Source: Acetobacter nitrogenifigens DSM 23921 = NBRC 105050
GTDB lineage: Bacteria > Pseudomonadota > Alphaproteobacteria > Acetobacterales > Acetobacteraceae
Assembly: GCF_000429165.1 (NCBI RefSeq)
Contig: NZ_AUBI01000015.1
Coordinates: 1 to 64,000, forward strand
DNA: 64,000 bases
Direction: 5' to 3'
Made by a program: the position numbers and the translations under genes. The notes below the pieces were generated by a model. It saw nothing but the letters and a program-made list of their open reading frames with translations, ran no database searches and had not been told where the DNA came from. Shown here piece by piece: positions 1 through 8,834 of this stretch (positions are counted from its first letter, which is position 1; the number at the start of each line of letters is the position of its first letter).

Positions 1-541
1 AGATCGAGCCATCGCCAATCACCGCGATGACGTTGCGTTCCCTGTAGGACGGATCGTCCCCGGCGCGCAGGTGATGCGCGACCGCCATGCCCAGGCCTGC
101 GGAGATCGAAGTCGAGGAGTGGGCTGCGCCGAACGGGTCGTATTCGCTCTCCGAGCGGCGCGTGAAGCCCGACAGCCCGCCCGGCTGGCGCAGCGTGCGG
201 ATGCGCTCGCGACGGCCTGTCAGGATCTTATGCGGGTAGGTCTGGTGCCCCACGTCCCAGATCACGCGGTCGTCCGGCGTGTCGAACACCGCGTGGATCG
301 CAACCGTCAGCTCCACGACGCCCAACGACGACCCGAAATGACCGCCCGTCGTCGAAACCGTGTCCACGGTCTCCGAACGAAGCTCGTCCGCAACCTGCTT
401 CAGCTGCTCAATCGACAGGTTCCGTAGGTCAACAGGAACATCAACACGGTCCAACAACGGAAAACGACCCACAGTGGGGGGGCGGATACGCGTGCGCTCT
501 GTTTTTTCCGGAGTCCTTGTGGCTTTGGCGCCATCTGTCAT
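1..541 (-). CDS. dxs: 1-deoxy-D-xylulose-5-phosphate synthase, N-terminal part (runs off the left edge)
   Basis: Condenses pyruvate with glyceraldehyde 3-phosphate, using thiamine diphosphate, to make 1-deoxy-D-xylulose 5-phosphate, the first step of the MEP isoprenoid pathway; cytosolic. Only about the first 180 codons are present. The ATG on the minus strand ends at base 541. The translation carries family hallmarks: [31 protein letters not shown], the [15 protein letters not shown] block, [11 protein letters not shown], and at the window edge VIGDGS, the start of the thiamine-diphosphate GDG motif. It stands head-to-head with hpnH; dxs beside hopanoid genes is common in hopanoid producers, where it supplies isoprenoid units for squalene. 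The start is supported by homology from about residue 35 on; the first 30 residues are the usual poorly conserved tail. Confidence 0.95.
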   Translation of the reverse strand, partial: MTDGAKATRTPEKTERTRIRPPTVGRFPLLDRVDVPVDLRNLSIEQLKQVADELRSETVDTVSTTGGHFGSSLGVVELTVAIHAVFDTPDDRVIWDVGHQTYPHKILTGRRERIRTLRQPGGLSGFTRRSESEYDPFGAAHSSTSISAGLGMAVAHHLRAGDDPSYRERNVIAVIGDGSI

Positions 542-980
542 GGGGATATCATCCGTCGTTGCTTCTCCGGCCGCGCAAGACGCGCGGATATCCGGATAAA
601 ACTTCGCGTCCCTAAGGCGATCCGCGCTTCCGTTGGGAGAAACGTCGGTCGCGCGCCGCCGGGAGCGAAAAAGGGCGGCTTTCGTACCGTTCCTTCTGTT
701 GTTAGTGTTAAGGGCGTCTGGCAAGCGTGGATTGTGAAACGATCGTCGAGTGTGTTGTCCTTGCAACAAAATGTCGATCAGGACTTGAGAGGACGAACGG
801 GACTATCCTATAGCGTCGGGATAACGCGCAACAGCGCCCGTTGATATTCGCAGGCGCGCCATGTGTCGTCCGCAAGTCTGAACCACACGAGCTTTTCTAT
901 TATTTTTCTCCGGCATAGCCATATTGTTCCGGCATGTGTCAGGTAGTCGGCGGTTTTCCGCACTTAGGAGCTAGAGCGTA
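542..980. other. dxs-hpnH divergent intergenic region
   Basis: About 440 bases between two divergent genes, so it should hold both promoters. On the plus strand a plausible sigma-70 promoter is TTGAGA (785-790), an 18-base spacer and TATAGC (809-814), which would leave a leader of about 160 bases before hpnH. The hpnH ribosome site is AGGAG near 966-970. No gene or conserved RNA was recognised here. Confidence 0.45.
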
Positions 981-2180
981 ATGGCGGTACCCATAATGCA
1001 GGCCGTCCGGGTCGGCGGATACGTTGTCAAACAGCACATCTCGGGGCGGAAGCGTTATCCTCTCGTACTTATGCTGGAGCCGTTGTTCCGCTGTAACTTG
1101 GCCTGCGCTGGCTGCGGCAAGATTGACTACCCGGCCGCGATTCTGAATCAGCGGTTGAGCGTGCAGGAATGTCTTGACGCAGACGCCGAATGCGGCGCGC
1201 CCGTCATCGCGATCGCAGGCGGTGAACCGCTCCTGCATAAAGAGATGCCCGAGATCGTGAGCGGCCTGCTGGCGCGCAAGAAATACGTTTATCTCTGCAC
1301 GAACGCGCTGCTGCTGGAAAAGAAGCTCGACGATTACAAGCCGGATCCGTTCTTTTCCTGGGACGTGCATCTCGACGGCGATCAGGCGATGCACGATTCG
1401 TCCGTCTGCCAGGACGGCGTTTACGACCGCGCCGTCGCAGCGATTCGCAAGGCGAAGGCTCGCGGGTTCCGCGTGTCCATCAACTGCACGCTGTTCGACG
1501 GCGCCGATCCGAAGCGCGTCGCCGCATTCTTCGACGAAGTCATGGCGATGGGCGTGGATGGCATCATGACCGCTCCGGGTTACGCCTATGAGCGGGCGCC
1601 GGATCAGGAGCACTTCCTGAACCGCCAGAAGACAAAGCAACTGTTCCGCGACATCTTCCGTCTGGGCAAAGGGAAGAAGTGGCGCTTCACGCAGTCGCCG
1701 CTGTTCCTCAACTTTCTCGCGGGCAACGAGACATACCATTGCACGCCGTGGGGCAAGCCGCTGCGCACGGTCTTCGGCTGGCAGCGCCCCTGCTATCTGC
1801 TTGGCGAAGGCTACGCGAAGACCTTCGACGAGTTGATGAGCGACACGAAGTGGGACGACTACGGCACCGGCAACTATGAAAAGTGCGCCGACTGCATGGT
1901 TCATTCGGGTTATGAGTCTACGGCCGTCATGGACGCCGTGCGTCGCCCTTGGCACATCGCGAAGGTCGCGCTTTTCGGACCGGAAACCGAGAAGCCGATG
2001 GCGCCGGAAATCTCTCTCGCAAACCAGCGCCCGGCTCAATACGTCTACGCCGAGCACGTCGAAGAGAAGATGAAAGACATTGCCGCTCGCAAGAAGCCAG
2101 CGAAGCCGCCGCGTGTGACGACGGTTTCCGGCGCAAGCGCGCAGGCCGAGGAAGCTGTTCCTGTGGACGCCGCTGACTGA
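981..2180 (+). CDS. hpnH: Adenosyl-hopene transferase HpnH (radical SAM)
   Basis: Radical SAM enzyme that adds the 5'-deoxyadenosyl group to diploptene, giving adenosylhopane, the first committed step of side-chain (C35) hopanoid synthesis. The 399-residue product has the iron-sulfur motif CxxxCxxC at Cys38/Cys42/Cys45 (RCNLACAGCG), an AGGEPLL glycine-rich motif that helps bind SAM, and a C-terminal cysteine-bearing DUF3463 region with YEKCADCMVHSGYE. Length matches the family. The ATG at 981 has an AGGAG about ten bases upstream. It is followed by a strong terminator, so it is probably transcribed alone, with dxs divergent. No other hopanoid gene lies in the window. Assignment is by motif and overall recognition. 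Confidence 0.95.
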   Translation: MAVPIMQAVRVGGYVVKQHISGRKRYPLVLMLEPLFRCNLACAGCGKIDYPAAILNQRLSVQECLDADAECGAPVIAIAGGEPLLHKEMPEIVSGLLARKKYVYLCTNALLLEKKLDDYKPDPFFSWDVHLDGDQAMHDSSVCQDGVYDRAVAAIRKAKARGFRVSINCTLFDGADPKRVAAFFDEVMAMGVDGIMTAPGYAYERAPDQEHFLNRQKTKQLFRDIFRLGKGKKWRFTQSPLFLNFLAGNETYHCTPWGKPLRTVFGWQRPCYLLGEGYAKTFDELMSDTKWDDYGTGNYEKCADCMVHSGYESTAVMDAVRRPWHIAKVALFGPETEKPMAPEISLANQRPAQYVYAEHVEEKMKDIAARKKPAKPPRVTTVSGASAQAEEAVPVDAAD

Positions 2181-2210
2181 GCCTTGGGTCATTTCGACCA
2201 TGTGTTATAG

Positions 2211-2247
2211 AAAAAGGGTGGAACCGGTCGGTTCCACCCTTTTTTAT
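2211..2247 (+). terminator. Rho-independent terminator of hpnH
   Basis: A near-perfect hairpin: AAGGGTGGAACC, four-base loop GGTC, GGTTCCACCCTT, continuing into a run of T. It lies about 35 bases after the hpnH stop. The A-run on the other side could let it act in both directions. Confidence 0.9.
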
Positions 2248-2309
2248 TTCCCGAACCCGCCGCGCCGATCTGCGGCTCCTCCATGGCTACAGGCCTCCGA
2301 ACGGACTTC

Positions 2310-3599
2310 ATGACTGTCTCGATCCTTGTGATTCTCCTACTCGTGCTGCTCAACGCGGTGTTCGCCATGGGGGAATTGGCGCTTATTTCCGTAAAACGGC
2401 CAAAGCTCGTCCTGATGGAGCGGAACGGAGTGCGTGGGGCCGACCGGGCGCTTCGACTTGCCGACGATCCGCAAAGTTTTCTGCCAACAGTGCAAATCGG
2501 CATGACGCTGGTGTCGATTCTCGAAGGCACGTTTGGCGGCGTGAAGATCGAAGCGTCGCTGACGCCCTGGCTCGCCGGTTTCCCATCTATCGCGCCGTTC
2601 GCCTCCGATATCTCGATGGTCGTCGTTGTGGTGGCGATCACGGGGTTGATGCTGGTTCTTGGCGAACTGGTGCCCAAGCAGCTGGCGCTAAGACGTCCGG
2701 AGCAGATCGCGGCGACCCTGTCTCTGCCGCTGGAAATACTCGCCACTGTCGCGCGGCCGATCGTCCTGTTGCTGCGGCTCTCCTCCAATCTTGTGTTGCG
2801 CCTGATGAGGGTGCCGCCAGCCAGCAAGCAGGCCCTGACCGAAGAGGAACTGAAAGCGGTTCTCGCCGAAGGCGCGCAGTCGGGGGTGCTGGAGCACGAA
2901 GAGCGGACGATGATCGAGCGTCTGCTACGACTGGCCGACCGTCCAGTTCGGGCGATCATGACGCCACGCAACGAGATCAGTTGGATCGAGCGCCATGCGG
3001 GGCGCGCGGCGTTGATAACTGAACTGCGCAAGACAACATATTCGCGCCTGGTCGTCTGCGAGGGAGGCGTCGACAATCCGGTCGGGGTCATTCTGGCGAG
3101 TGACATGCTCGACCGGCTTCTCGACGGTATGCCGGTTTCCATAGAGGCGGGGCTACGCAAGCCGGTCGTAGTGCCGGACACGATCTCGGCGCTCGACATG
3201 CTTGAGCGGATGCGTTCGATCCCGCTCGGCATCGCGCTGGTCGTGGATGAATACGGGTCGTTCGAGGGTATCGTGACCGCGTCAGACCTGTTTGACGCCA
3301 TCGTGGGTGAGGTGAGCGACCATGGCCAGCATACACGCCTTGAAGCCAAGGCTGGCGATATGCTGGTGCTGGAAGGATCCGAACCAGCGGATGAGGTGAA
3401 AGATCGTCTCGATCTCGGTGAATTGCCGGGGGAGGGAGATTATCACACGCTCGGCGGTCTGATCCTCGCGCTCCTGCGCCGCGTTCCGGCGGTAGGCGAC
3501 AAAGTGGTGTTTTCGGGCTGGTTGTTCGAGGTGCTGGAGATGGAGGGCCGGCGTGTTACGCGCGTTCGGGCGAGCAGGCAGGCTCTGGCGGAGAATTGA
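2310..3599 (+). CDS. CNNM/CBS-domain membrane protein (hemolysin C / CorB-like family)
   Basis: Predicted inner-membrane protein of the CNNM family, the bacterial group often annotated as hemolysin or magnesium/cobalt efflux protein. The N-terminus is hydrophobic (SILVILLLVLLNAVFAMGELAL), with two or three more membrane segments up to about residue 150 (VVVVVAITGLMLVLGELVPK). Next comes a CBS pair, starting near RAIMTPRNEISWI and including VDEYGSFEGIVTASDLFDAIVGE, then a C-terminal transporter-associated (CorC_HlyC) domain with GEGDYHTLGGLI. ATG 2310 is chosen because it starts right at the first membrane helix; ATG 2283 is an in-frame alternative. Neither has a clear ribosome site. Ion specificity cannot be read from the sequence. 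Confidence 0.85.
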   Translation: MTVSILVILLLVLLNAVFAMGELALISVKRPKLVLMERNGVRGADRALRLADDPQSFLPTVQIGMTLVSILEGTFGGVKIEASLTPWLAGFPSIAPFASDISMVVVVVAITGLMLVLGELVPKQLALRRPEQIAATLSLPLEILATVARPIVLLLRLSSNLVLRLMRVPPASKQALTEEELKAVLAEGAQSGVLEHEERTMIERLLRLADRPVRAIMTPRNEISWIERHAGRAALITELRKTTYSRLVVCEGGVDNPVGVILASDMLDRLLDGMPVSIEAGLRKPVVVPDTISALDMLERMRSIPLGIALVVDEYGSFEGIVTASDLFDAIVGEVSDHGQHTRLEAKAGDMLVLEGSEPADEVKDRLDLGELPGEGDYHTLGGLILALLRRVPAVGDKVVFSGWLFEVLEMEGRRVTRVRASRQALAEN

Positions 3600-3654
3600 C
3601 GCGCTCTCCCGTATTTTAAATAACGTTTATCTGGTTTCGAAATTATACGTGTTG

Positions 3655-5271
3655 ATGAGGCTTGAAATTTTGCGGAGAAATAAGATTCGCGATTTTTTGA
3701 GTGAAAGAAAATTCGGACTGACGATGGCCTGCGCCGTCGTCATGAGCGCCCTTTTTGCGATCTACATGACGCCGTTGCGTTTGCTGTGGCCTATGGGGCC
3801 AGACGATATGCCTGCGTGGATGGATGGAATCCAGAACGCCGTTGGGCAACGGTATTACTTTCGTGACCACTTTCGTTGGCCATTGCTTGATACGCGTCTG
3901 ATAACGCCGCCTGAAGGCCTTTCGATAGCGATGGTGGACGCAACGCCAATAATCACGTTGCCCGCGAAGGTTCTTTATCCCTTTTTGCCTGTGTGGTTTA
4001 CGACAATCGGTCTTTGGTTCGCAGTTTCTTTTTTTCTCCAGCCATTATCGGCGATAGTCGCTTTGATCGCTTCGGGCGAACGCAGAAGTTCCGCTTTATT
4101 AGTCGGCGGCGTGATGGCCGCATGCATGCCCTTTTTCCTTGCGCGGGCAATACATGTGACTCTTATGGGACAGTTTGTAATACTTTTTTCCATTGCTTTA
4201 TATTTTTATTTTTTTACCAATCCGATAAGGGCATTTTGGTATTCGGTCGCACTGCTGGTTGTGACCTTGCTGGTTCATCCGTATCTGTTGGCGATGGCGG
4301 CGGCGGTTATTCTTGCTACGTCACTCTCGATGCTGGGTCGGCGCTTATCGTTCTGGTGGGCGCCCTTGGCGTCTGTAGGTGCATCCGCGACTATATGCGC
4401 TTTTCTAGCCTGGAGTCTGGGATATTTCCGCTCGCAGTCGGATGCTGGTGGGTATGGCGTATTCTCTCTCAATCTGCTTGCGCCGATATGGCCCATGCAT
4501 TCGACGCTCATGGAGTGGATTCCGCCACTTACTTATGCGCGACCGGAGCAGTCTTTTGAGGGGTACGCATGGTTAGGGGCAGGACTCTGGGCGCTGTTGC
4601 TTGTAGCGGCGGTGCTTCGGCCAACGCGACTGGTATGGCGGCGGCACACAGGTGTTCCGGTCCTTGCTGTGACGCTGATATTGTTCGCCGCAAGCACTGA
4701 GGGATGGGTTGGAGGTTTCAAGGTTTGGGCCACTGACGCTCATATTCCGTTTTCAGGCATGTTTCGTGCGAGTGGACGTTTTTTTTGGCCTGTTGGGTAT
4801 TTTCTTTTGATTTTTGGCGTTCGAGCGACGCGTTTTCTCTCCCCACCGATAGCAGTATTGCTTTTATCGGCCGCAGTATCTCTGCAAATCACAGATACGC
4901 ATGATCTCAGACGGGAGGCGCGAAGTTTATTGAGGGCGACTCCGGATGAAGGGGCGTCTACAAGGGCGCTGCGGTTGCTAATGGAGAAAAAGAAGAAACT
5001 CTCAATTTATCCCCTGTATGAATGCGGATTGGATCTTTGGGGGGATCATCAAAGCGCTATCGTGAATTTATTTCGTCTGGCTTCCGAACGAAGACTAACT
5101 CTCAATACATTTTATACATCACGACCCTCGAATGCGCTGGATTGTTCAATCAAGCCAGAGAAAGTGCAGAGCGAGGATAGTCTTGAAGTTTATGAAATTG
5201 AGAAAGCATCACCGCCATCAAACAGGAATTGTAGTACAATAGATAGTCTTTCTGTTTGTTTTGTAAGATGA
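3655..5271 (+). CDS. Polytopic membrane protein, DUF6311-like (possible GT-C glycosyltransferase)
   Basis: Very hydrophobic protein of about 538 residues with roughly ten membrane segments, for instance LTMACAVVMSALFAIYM, FFLQPLSAIVALIASG and FVILFSIALYFYFF. The order of features (a Trp-Pro-Leu block after the first helix, then MVDATPIITLPAKVLYPF) resembles DUF6311 proteins, which look like GT-C type sugar transferases; this is a family guess, not a proven role. A soluble tail of about 130 residues ends it. The open frame extends back to 3553, overlapping the previous gene, so ATG 3655 is the preferred start although it lacks an obvious ribosome site; ATG 3724 is possible. Base composition is AT-richer than its neighbours, hinting at acquisition. 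Confidence 0.6.
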   Translation: MRLEILRRNKIRDFLSERKFGLTMACAVVMSALFAIYMTPLRLLWPMGPDDMPAWMDGIQNAVGQRYYFRDHFRWPLLDTRLITPPEGLSIAMVDATPIITLPAKVLYPFLPVWFTTIGLWFAVSFFLQPLSAIVALIASGERRSSALLVGGVMAACMPFFLARAIHVTLMGQFVILFSIALYFYFFTNPIRAFWYSVALLVVTLLVHPYLLAMAAAVILATSLSMLGRRLSFWWAPLASVGASATICAFLAWSLGYFRSQSDAGGYGVFSLNLLAPIWPMHSTLMEWIPPLTYARPEQSFEGYAWLGAGLWALLLVAAVLRPTRLVWRRHTGVPVLAVTLILFAASTEGWVGGFKVWATDAHIPFSGMFRASGRFFWPVGYFLLIFGVRATRFLSPPIAVLLLSAAVSLQITDTHDLRREARSLLRATPDEGASTRALRLLMEKKKKLSIYPLYECGLDLWGDHQSAIVNLFRLASERRLTLNTFYTSRPSNALDCSIKPEKVQSEDSLEVYEIEKASPPSNRNCSTIDSLSVCFVR

Positions 5272-5660
5272 AGTGATATATGTCTATAGTGTGTTGGTGT
5301 TTGTATGAATATCTGATGTAAATTTCAAAATTTTTATTCAGATTTCGAGGGGCGATATCAAAAACGTGGCGACGCTGAAATTGATTGGCTTGCGTCACGC
5401 CCAAGGAAGGATGACGGACGAAAGCTAAAAGTTTTCGTCGATCGCCGTTTACTCAAAAAAATCGGCAGTAGCATCGAAAATGGATCTTCTGCCCATACCC
5501 GGCGGGTCGCAGTTGCAGCAAACGCCGTAAGCCTCACATTATCACGGTTTCCTCCGGTATCAGGAGTAGTGAAGGACGCATCTGAACGGTGTCGTCGAAG
5601 CCTTGGCAGAGGGGCGGAGTCTCAGTTCGACTGTGGGGGTATGCGCGCTCTCGAAGAGAG
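5272..5660. other. Intergenic region upstream of the repair operon
   Basis: About 390 bases without a supported gene. A reading frame on the plus strand stays open from about 5317 to 5690 but has no usable start codon and no recognisable family, so it may be a relic or chance. The last bases hold the LexA-type box listed separately. Confidence 0.4.
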
Positions 5661-5665
5661 GAATA

Positions 5666-5700
5666 TTGACGAACATATAGTGAACGTATAGCGTCCAGGC
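5666..5700 (+). promoter_or_regulatory. LexA (SOS) box and promoter of the radical SAM/UdgX operon
   Basis: GAAC at 5671-5674, seven bases, GAAC at 5682-5685: an exact match to the direct-repeat LexA site of alphaproteobacteria (GTTC-N7-GTTC on the other strand). It overlaps a TTGACG -35-like hexamer (5666-5671) and sits just before TATAGC (5687-5692). If that is the -10, the transcript would start at or a few bases before the ATG at 5701, giving a leaderless or near-leaderless message. The 15-base spacer is short, so the promoter call is weaker than the box. Confidence 0.7.
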
Positions 5701-6933
5701 ATGGTGGGAATTTCTTTGCGCGACAAACTCGCAATCCTGTCGGATGCGGCGAAATACGATGCGTCTTGCGCCTCCAGTGGAGGGGAGAAGCGGGACTCGC
5801 GCAAAGGTGGCTTGGGGTCATCAGGCGGCAGCGGCATCTGTCACGCTTACACCCCGGACGGGCGCTGCATTTCTCTGCTGAAAATACTGATGACAAATTT
5901 TTGTATTTTCGATTGCGCTTACTGTATAAATCGAGTCAGTAGCAACGTTGAGCGTGCGCGGTTCTCCGTAGATGAGGTCGTCGATCTTACTCTGGAGTTT
6001 TATCGGCGGAATTATATCGAAGGATTGTTTCTCTCGTCGGGGATTATTCGCTCTTCCGACCAGACGATGAGCGATATGGTGCGTATTGCGCGCTCTCTTC
6101 GCGATATCCACGCGTTCAGAGGTTACATTCATCTCAAGACAATCCCGGATGCTTCGCCCGAGCTCATTCGAGAGGCGGGACTTTACGCAGATAGATTGTC
6201 GATCAACGTCGAGCTGCCACAAGATCGTAGTGTTCGCCGACTTGCGCCTGAAAAACGGCCGGAGACGATAAGAGCCACGATGGCGCAAATGCGTCTTGAG
6301 GGTGAAGCTGCCAAAGAGAAGAGCCATACGGGACGGTTGGCACGAAAATTCGCGCCTGCCGGGCAAAGTACGCAAATGATTATCGGCGCCGATGATACGG
6401 ACGACGTCGCTATTTTGAACAGTGCATCACGGCTTTACACAGGATATCGGTTGCGCAGGGTTTATTACTCGGCATTCAGCCCGATACCGGACTCATCGGC
6501 AGCGTTGCCGTTGGTCAAGCCGCCGTTGATGCGTGAGCACCGTCTGTATCAAGCTGACTGGCTACTCAGGTTTTATGGCTTCACCGCAGATGAAATTGCT
6601 ACGGGAGCGCGTGACGGGAACCTTGATCTGGCGATAGACCCAAAGTTGGCTTGGGCGTTGCAGCATCGCGGTCTCTTTCCGCTGGATGTCAACCGGGCGT
6701 CGCGGGAGATGTTGTTGCGTGTTCCGGGTTTCGGCGTTCGTACGGTGGACCGCCTGATCGCAGCGCGTCGAAACCGTTCTCTCCGATATGAAGACCTCGT
6801 GCGTATAGGCGCCTCGGTGAAGAAGGCGCGTTCCTTTGTCGTGCTTCCGGGGTGGCGACCAACCGGGCTTATCGACAGTGCGACTCTACCGAGCTTTTTC
6901 GCGGCGAAACCGGAGCAGATGAAACTCTTGTGA
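5701..6933 (+). CDS. Putative DNA modification/repair radical SAM protein (SplB-like)
   Basis: A 410-residue radical SAM protein of the family called putative DNA modification/repair radical SAM protein (TIGR03916), distantly related to spore photoproduct lyase. The cluster motif CxxxCxxC is Cys68/Cys72/Cys75 (NFCIFDCAYCINR). The C-terminal part has a helix-hairpin-helix DNA-binding stretch (DVNRASREMLLRVPGFG) as in ComEA/UvrC-type proteins. The family occurs almost always beside a DUF4130/UdgX gene, as here, where the next gene overlaps by four bases (GTGA). The reaction is unknown; a DNA base-damage or modification substrate is inferred from the HhH domain and the partner. The ATG lies 16 bases after a LexA box, so induction by DNA damage is likely. 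Confidence 0.9.
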   Translation: MVGISLRDKLAILSDAAKYDASCASSGGEKRDSRKGGLGSSGGSGICHAYTPDGRCISLLKILMTNFCIFDCAYCINRVSSNVERARFSVDEVVDLTLEFYRRNYIEGLFLSSGIIRSSDQTMSDMVRIARSLRDIHAFRGYIHLKTIPDASPELIREAGLYADRLSINVELPQDRSVRRLAPEKRPETIRATMAQMRLEGEAAKEKSHTGRLARKFAPAGQSTQMIIGADDTDDVAILNSASRLYTGYRLRRVYYSAFSPIPDSSAALPLVKPPLMREHRLYQADWLLRFYGFTADEIATGARDGNLDLAIDPKLAWALQHRGLFPLDVNRASREMLLRVPGFGVRTVDRLIAARRNRSLRYEDLVRIGASVKKARSFVVLPGWRPTGLIDSATLPSFFAAKPEQMKLL

Positions 6934-8363
6934 TTTACGCACCGTCTTTACCTGAGAGGGGGACCTTTGTCGCGTGGCGCAACGTCGCCCGATTGCTGAT
7001 GAGTCATCACGTGCCGCCGGACGATATCGATTGGTCCGGGCGGCCCGGTCTTTTCACGCCGCGGGCGATTCCGGAGGCTGTGGGTCCGCATAACGTAAAC
7101 GTAACGAAGAACTTTTTGAAACTCTCGGAATCGGTGGTCTGGAATTCCGATCCGGAACGATTTGCGTTTCTTTACAAGGCGCTTTGGCGGCTGCGCCTTC
7201 GTGATGGCGATCCTTTGTCCCAGTCGGACGTTCTGGGGCGAAGGCTACACCTTTTGGCTAAATCGGTGGGACGCGACATCCATAAGATGCACGCGTTTGT
7301 GCGATTTCACGAACTGCCGTCACCAGGTCGTCGTCGTTTCGCTGCCTGGTTCGAGCCGGAGCATTATATTCTCGAGCCGGGAAGCCATTTTTTTATGAAG
7401 CGCTTCGCTGACATGGACTGGATGATCGCGACGCCGCGACTGACAGCCCGGTTTGAAGGGGGGGTGATCAGCTACCATACGGGGGGACGCAAGCCTCCAC
7501 TGCCTGCGGATGCTTCGGAAGAGCTGTGGGCGACCTATTTTGCAAATATATTTAATCCGGCCCGTATAAAAATGAATGCCATGCGTTCGGAAATGCCAAA
7601 AAAATATTGGAAAAACCTTCCTGAGACCCGATTGATTCCTTCTATGCTCGCCGAAGCAGAAGAGCGCGTTGCTCGAATGCGTGAAGCAGGCGCAAGCGCG
7701 TCCCGCCCCGGCGCAGCGATAATATCCACGCGTTATCGAAACTCAATGGAAAAAATTGAAGAAAATCCGAAAAATTTAAAAGATGCAAAGCGTTCTTCCC
7801 GGCAGTGTCGTAGATGTTCCTTGTGCGAAATGGCCACTCAGACTGTCTGGGGCGTGGGTCCCGAGAACGCCTCCTTGATGATCGTCACGGATCAGCCTGG
7901 CGATCGGGAAGATTTGACGGGGGAGCTCCTGGATGGCGAGTTCGGCGCCGCGCTGCGTGAATTGACGACTGGCGCGGGCTTCGATTTTTCGGAGATTTAC
8001 GTCACCACTGCGGTCAAACATTTCAAGTTCAGGCCTGAAGATGGGCGGAGGATTCCCCTGGCGCCGGACAGGGCTGAGATCGAACACTGCTTGTGGTGGC
8101 TCGACATGGAACTGGCTTTTGTCCGACCGCGACTTGTGCTGGCGCTTGGAACTGCGCCAGTTATTGCCCTGATTAGCGACGGCAACGCGCTTGAACTGCG
8201 GCGGGGGGCTTTCGAAACTGGCCGCCACGGAGGCCGGGTCATGATAGCCGGTGCGTTTTCCGGAAAGCGTGATCGCGCAGCGAAAACGCGGAACGGCGCA
8301 TTTGAAGTCGAAGCAGTAAATGAGTTCAGCAGGGCTTTTCAGTATTTAAAGACTCATGTTTGA
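6930..8363 (+). CDS. DUF4130 (TIGR03915) - UdgX-like fusion, putative DNA repair protein
   Basis: A 477-residue protein with two parts. Residues about 1-260 are DUF4130/TIGR03915 (FLYKALWRLRLRDGD, the RRFAAWFEPEHYILEPGSHFF region). Residues about 290-470 are a uracil-DNA glycosylase-fold domain of the UdgX type with iron-sulfur cysteines in CRRCSLC (293, 296, 299), TDQPGDREDL near 320, and KHFKF before the R-loop. UdgX proteins bind uracil DNA and form a covalent link through a histidine in the KRRIH loop. Here that loop reads GRRIP (about 372-376), the usual GEQPG is TDQPG, and the usual HPS motif near the end is not found. GTG 6930 is chosen because it couples to the upstream stop; an ATG at 6852 would overlap by 82 bases. 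Confidence 0.85.
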   Translation: MIYAPSLPERGTFVAWRNVARLLMSHHVPPDDIDWSGRPGLFTPRAIPEAVGPHNVNVTKNFLKLSESVVWNSDPERFAFLYKALWRLRLRDGDPLSQSDVLGRRLHLLAKSVGRDIHKMHAFVRFHELPSPGRRRFAAWFEPEHYILEPGSHFFMKRFADMDWMIATPRLTARFEGGVISYHTGGRKPPLPADASEELWATYFANIFNPARIKMNAMRSEMPKKYWKNLPETRLIPSMLAEAEERVARMREAGASASRPGAAIISTRYRNSMEKIEENPKNLKDAKRSSRQCRRCSLCEMATQTVWGVGPENASLMIVTDQPGDREDLTGELLDGEFGAALRELTTGAGFDFSEIYVTTAVKHFKFRPEDGRRIPLAPDRAEIEHCLWWLDMELAFVRPRLVLALGTAPVIALISDGNALELRRGAFETGRHGGRVMIAGAFSGKRDRAAKTRNGAFEVEAVNEFSRAFQYLKTHV

Positions 8364-8404
8364 TGTTTCAGATGAATGGGCAAAGCTGCAATGCGCAGCG
8401 GGCG

Positions 8405-8539
8405 TCACCGTTTATATTCGGGCGGTTCGCTTTCGATGAAAGCGGCTACGCCAATTTCCAAGGCTGTGCAGTTGCGATGAAATTGGGAAGCGTTGGCCAA
8501 GGGATGACCATCCCACGCCTCTCTCGAGCGCCGGCTATC
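8405..8539 (-). pseudogene. Possible remnant of an enoyl-CoA hydratase (crotonase) 3' end
   Basis: On the minus strand a short frame closes with GVAAFIESEPPEYKR and then a stop, resembling the EGxxAFxEKRxPxF ending of crotonase-family proteins. It is open for only about 45 codons (upstream stop at 8540-8542) and has no start. Either a decayed gene end or chance similarity; a translated search would settle it. Confidence 0.25.
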
Positions 8540-8834
8540 CTAATGTCGTGGGAAATGCGCTGTGCGGTCGGTGGTTTCTCGGGGGGGGCAGATCATAGTC
8601 AAGGTAGATGGAGATGGCGCCCGTCGCCGCTAATAGTGGACGTAGTCATGACGCAGAGTAATCGTGGCGAGCATTCCAGTCTGCGCTGCGAGTGTGTTTC
8701 GAGCAGTGTCGTGTTCTGTCGATATGCGTCGCGAGGCCTAAAAATACGTGCAGGCGGTGTCGCGGGATGTAATTCAGTTCTTTGCGATCTGGACAACGCT
8801 CTGGCCGCATGGTTCGTCTCACCAGTCCCCCTCT
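8540..8834. other. Intergenic region before dprA
   Basis: With the fragment above it forms a gap of about 470 bases between the repair operon and dprA. A small hairpin GGGAT-GACC-ATCCC lies at 8501-8514 but lacks a T-run. A plus-strand frame (8360-8842) is open but looks non-coding in composition. No gene recognised. Confidence 0.3.

Noticed and set aside
939-2201. Long minus-strand frame opposite hpnH (420 codons)
   Set aside because: Exact shadow of the strongly supported radical SAM gene; its sequence is Arg/Ala/Val-rich with no family, as expected from a GC-rich antisense frame.
7535-7729. Small minus-strand frame within the DUF4130-UdgX gene
   Set aside because: Shadow; no start signal and inside a conserved coding region.
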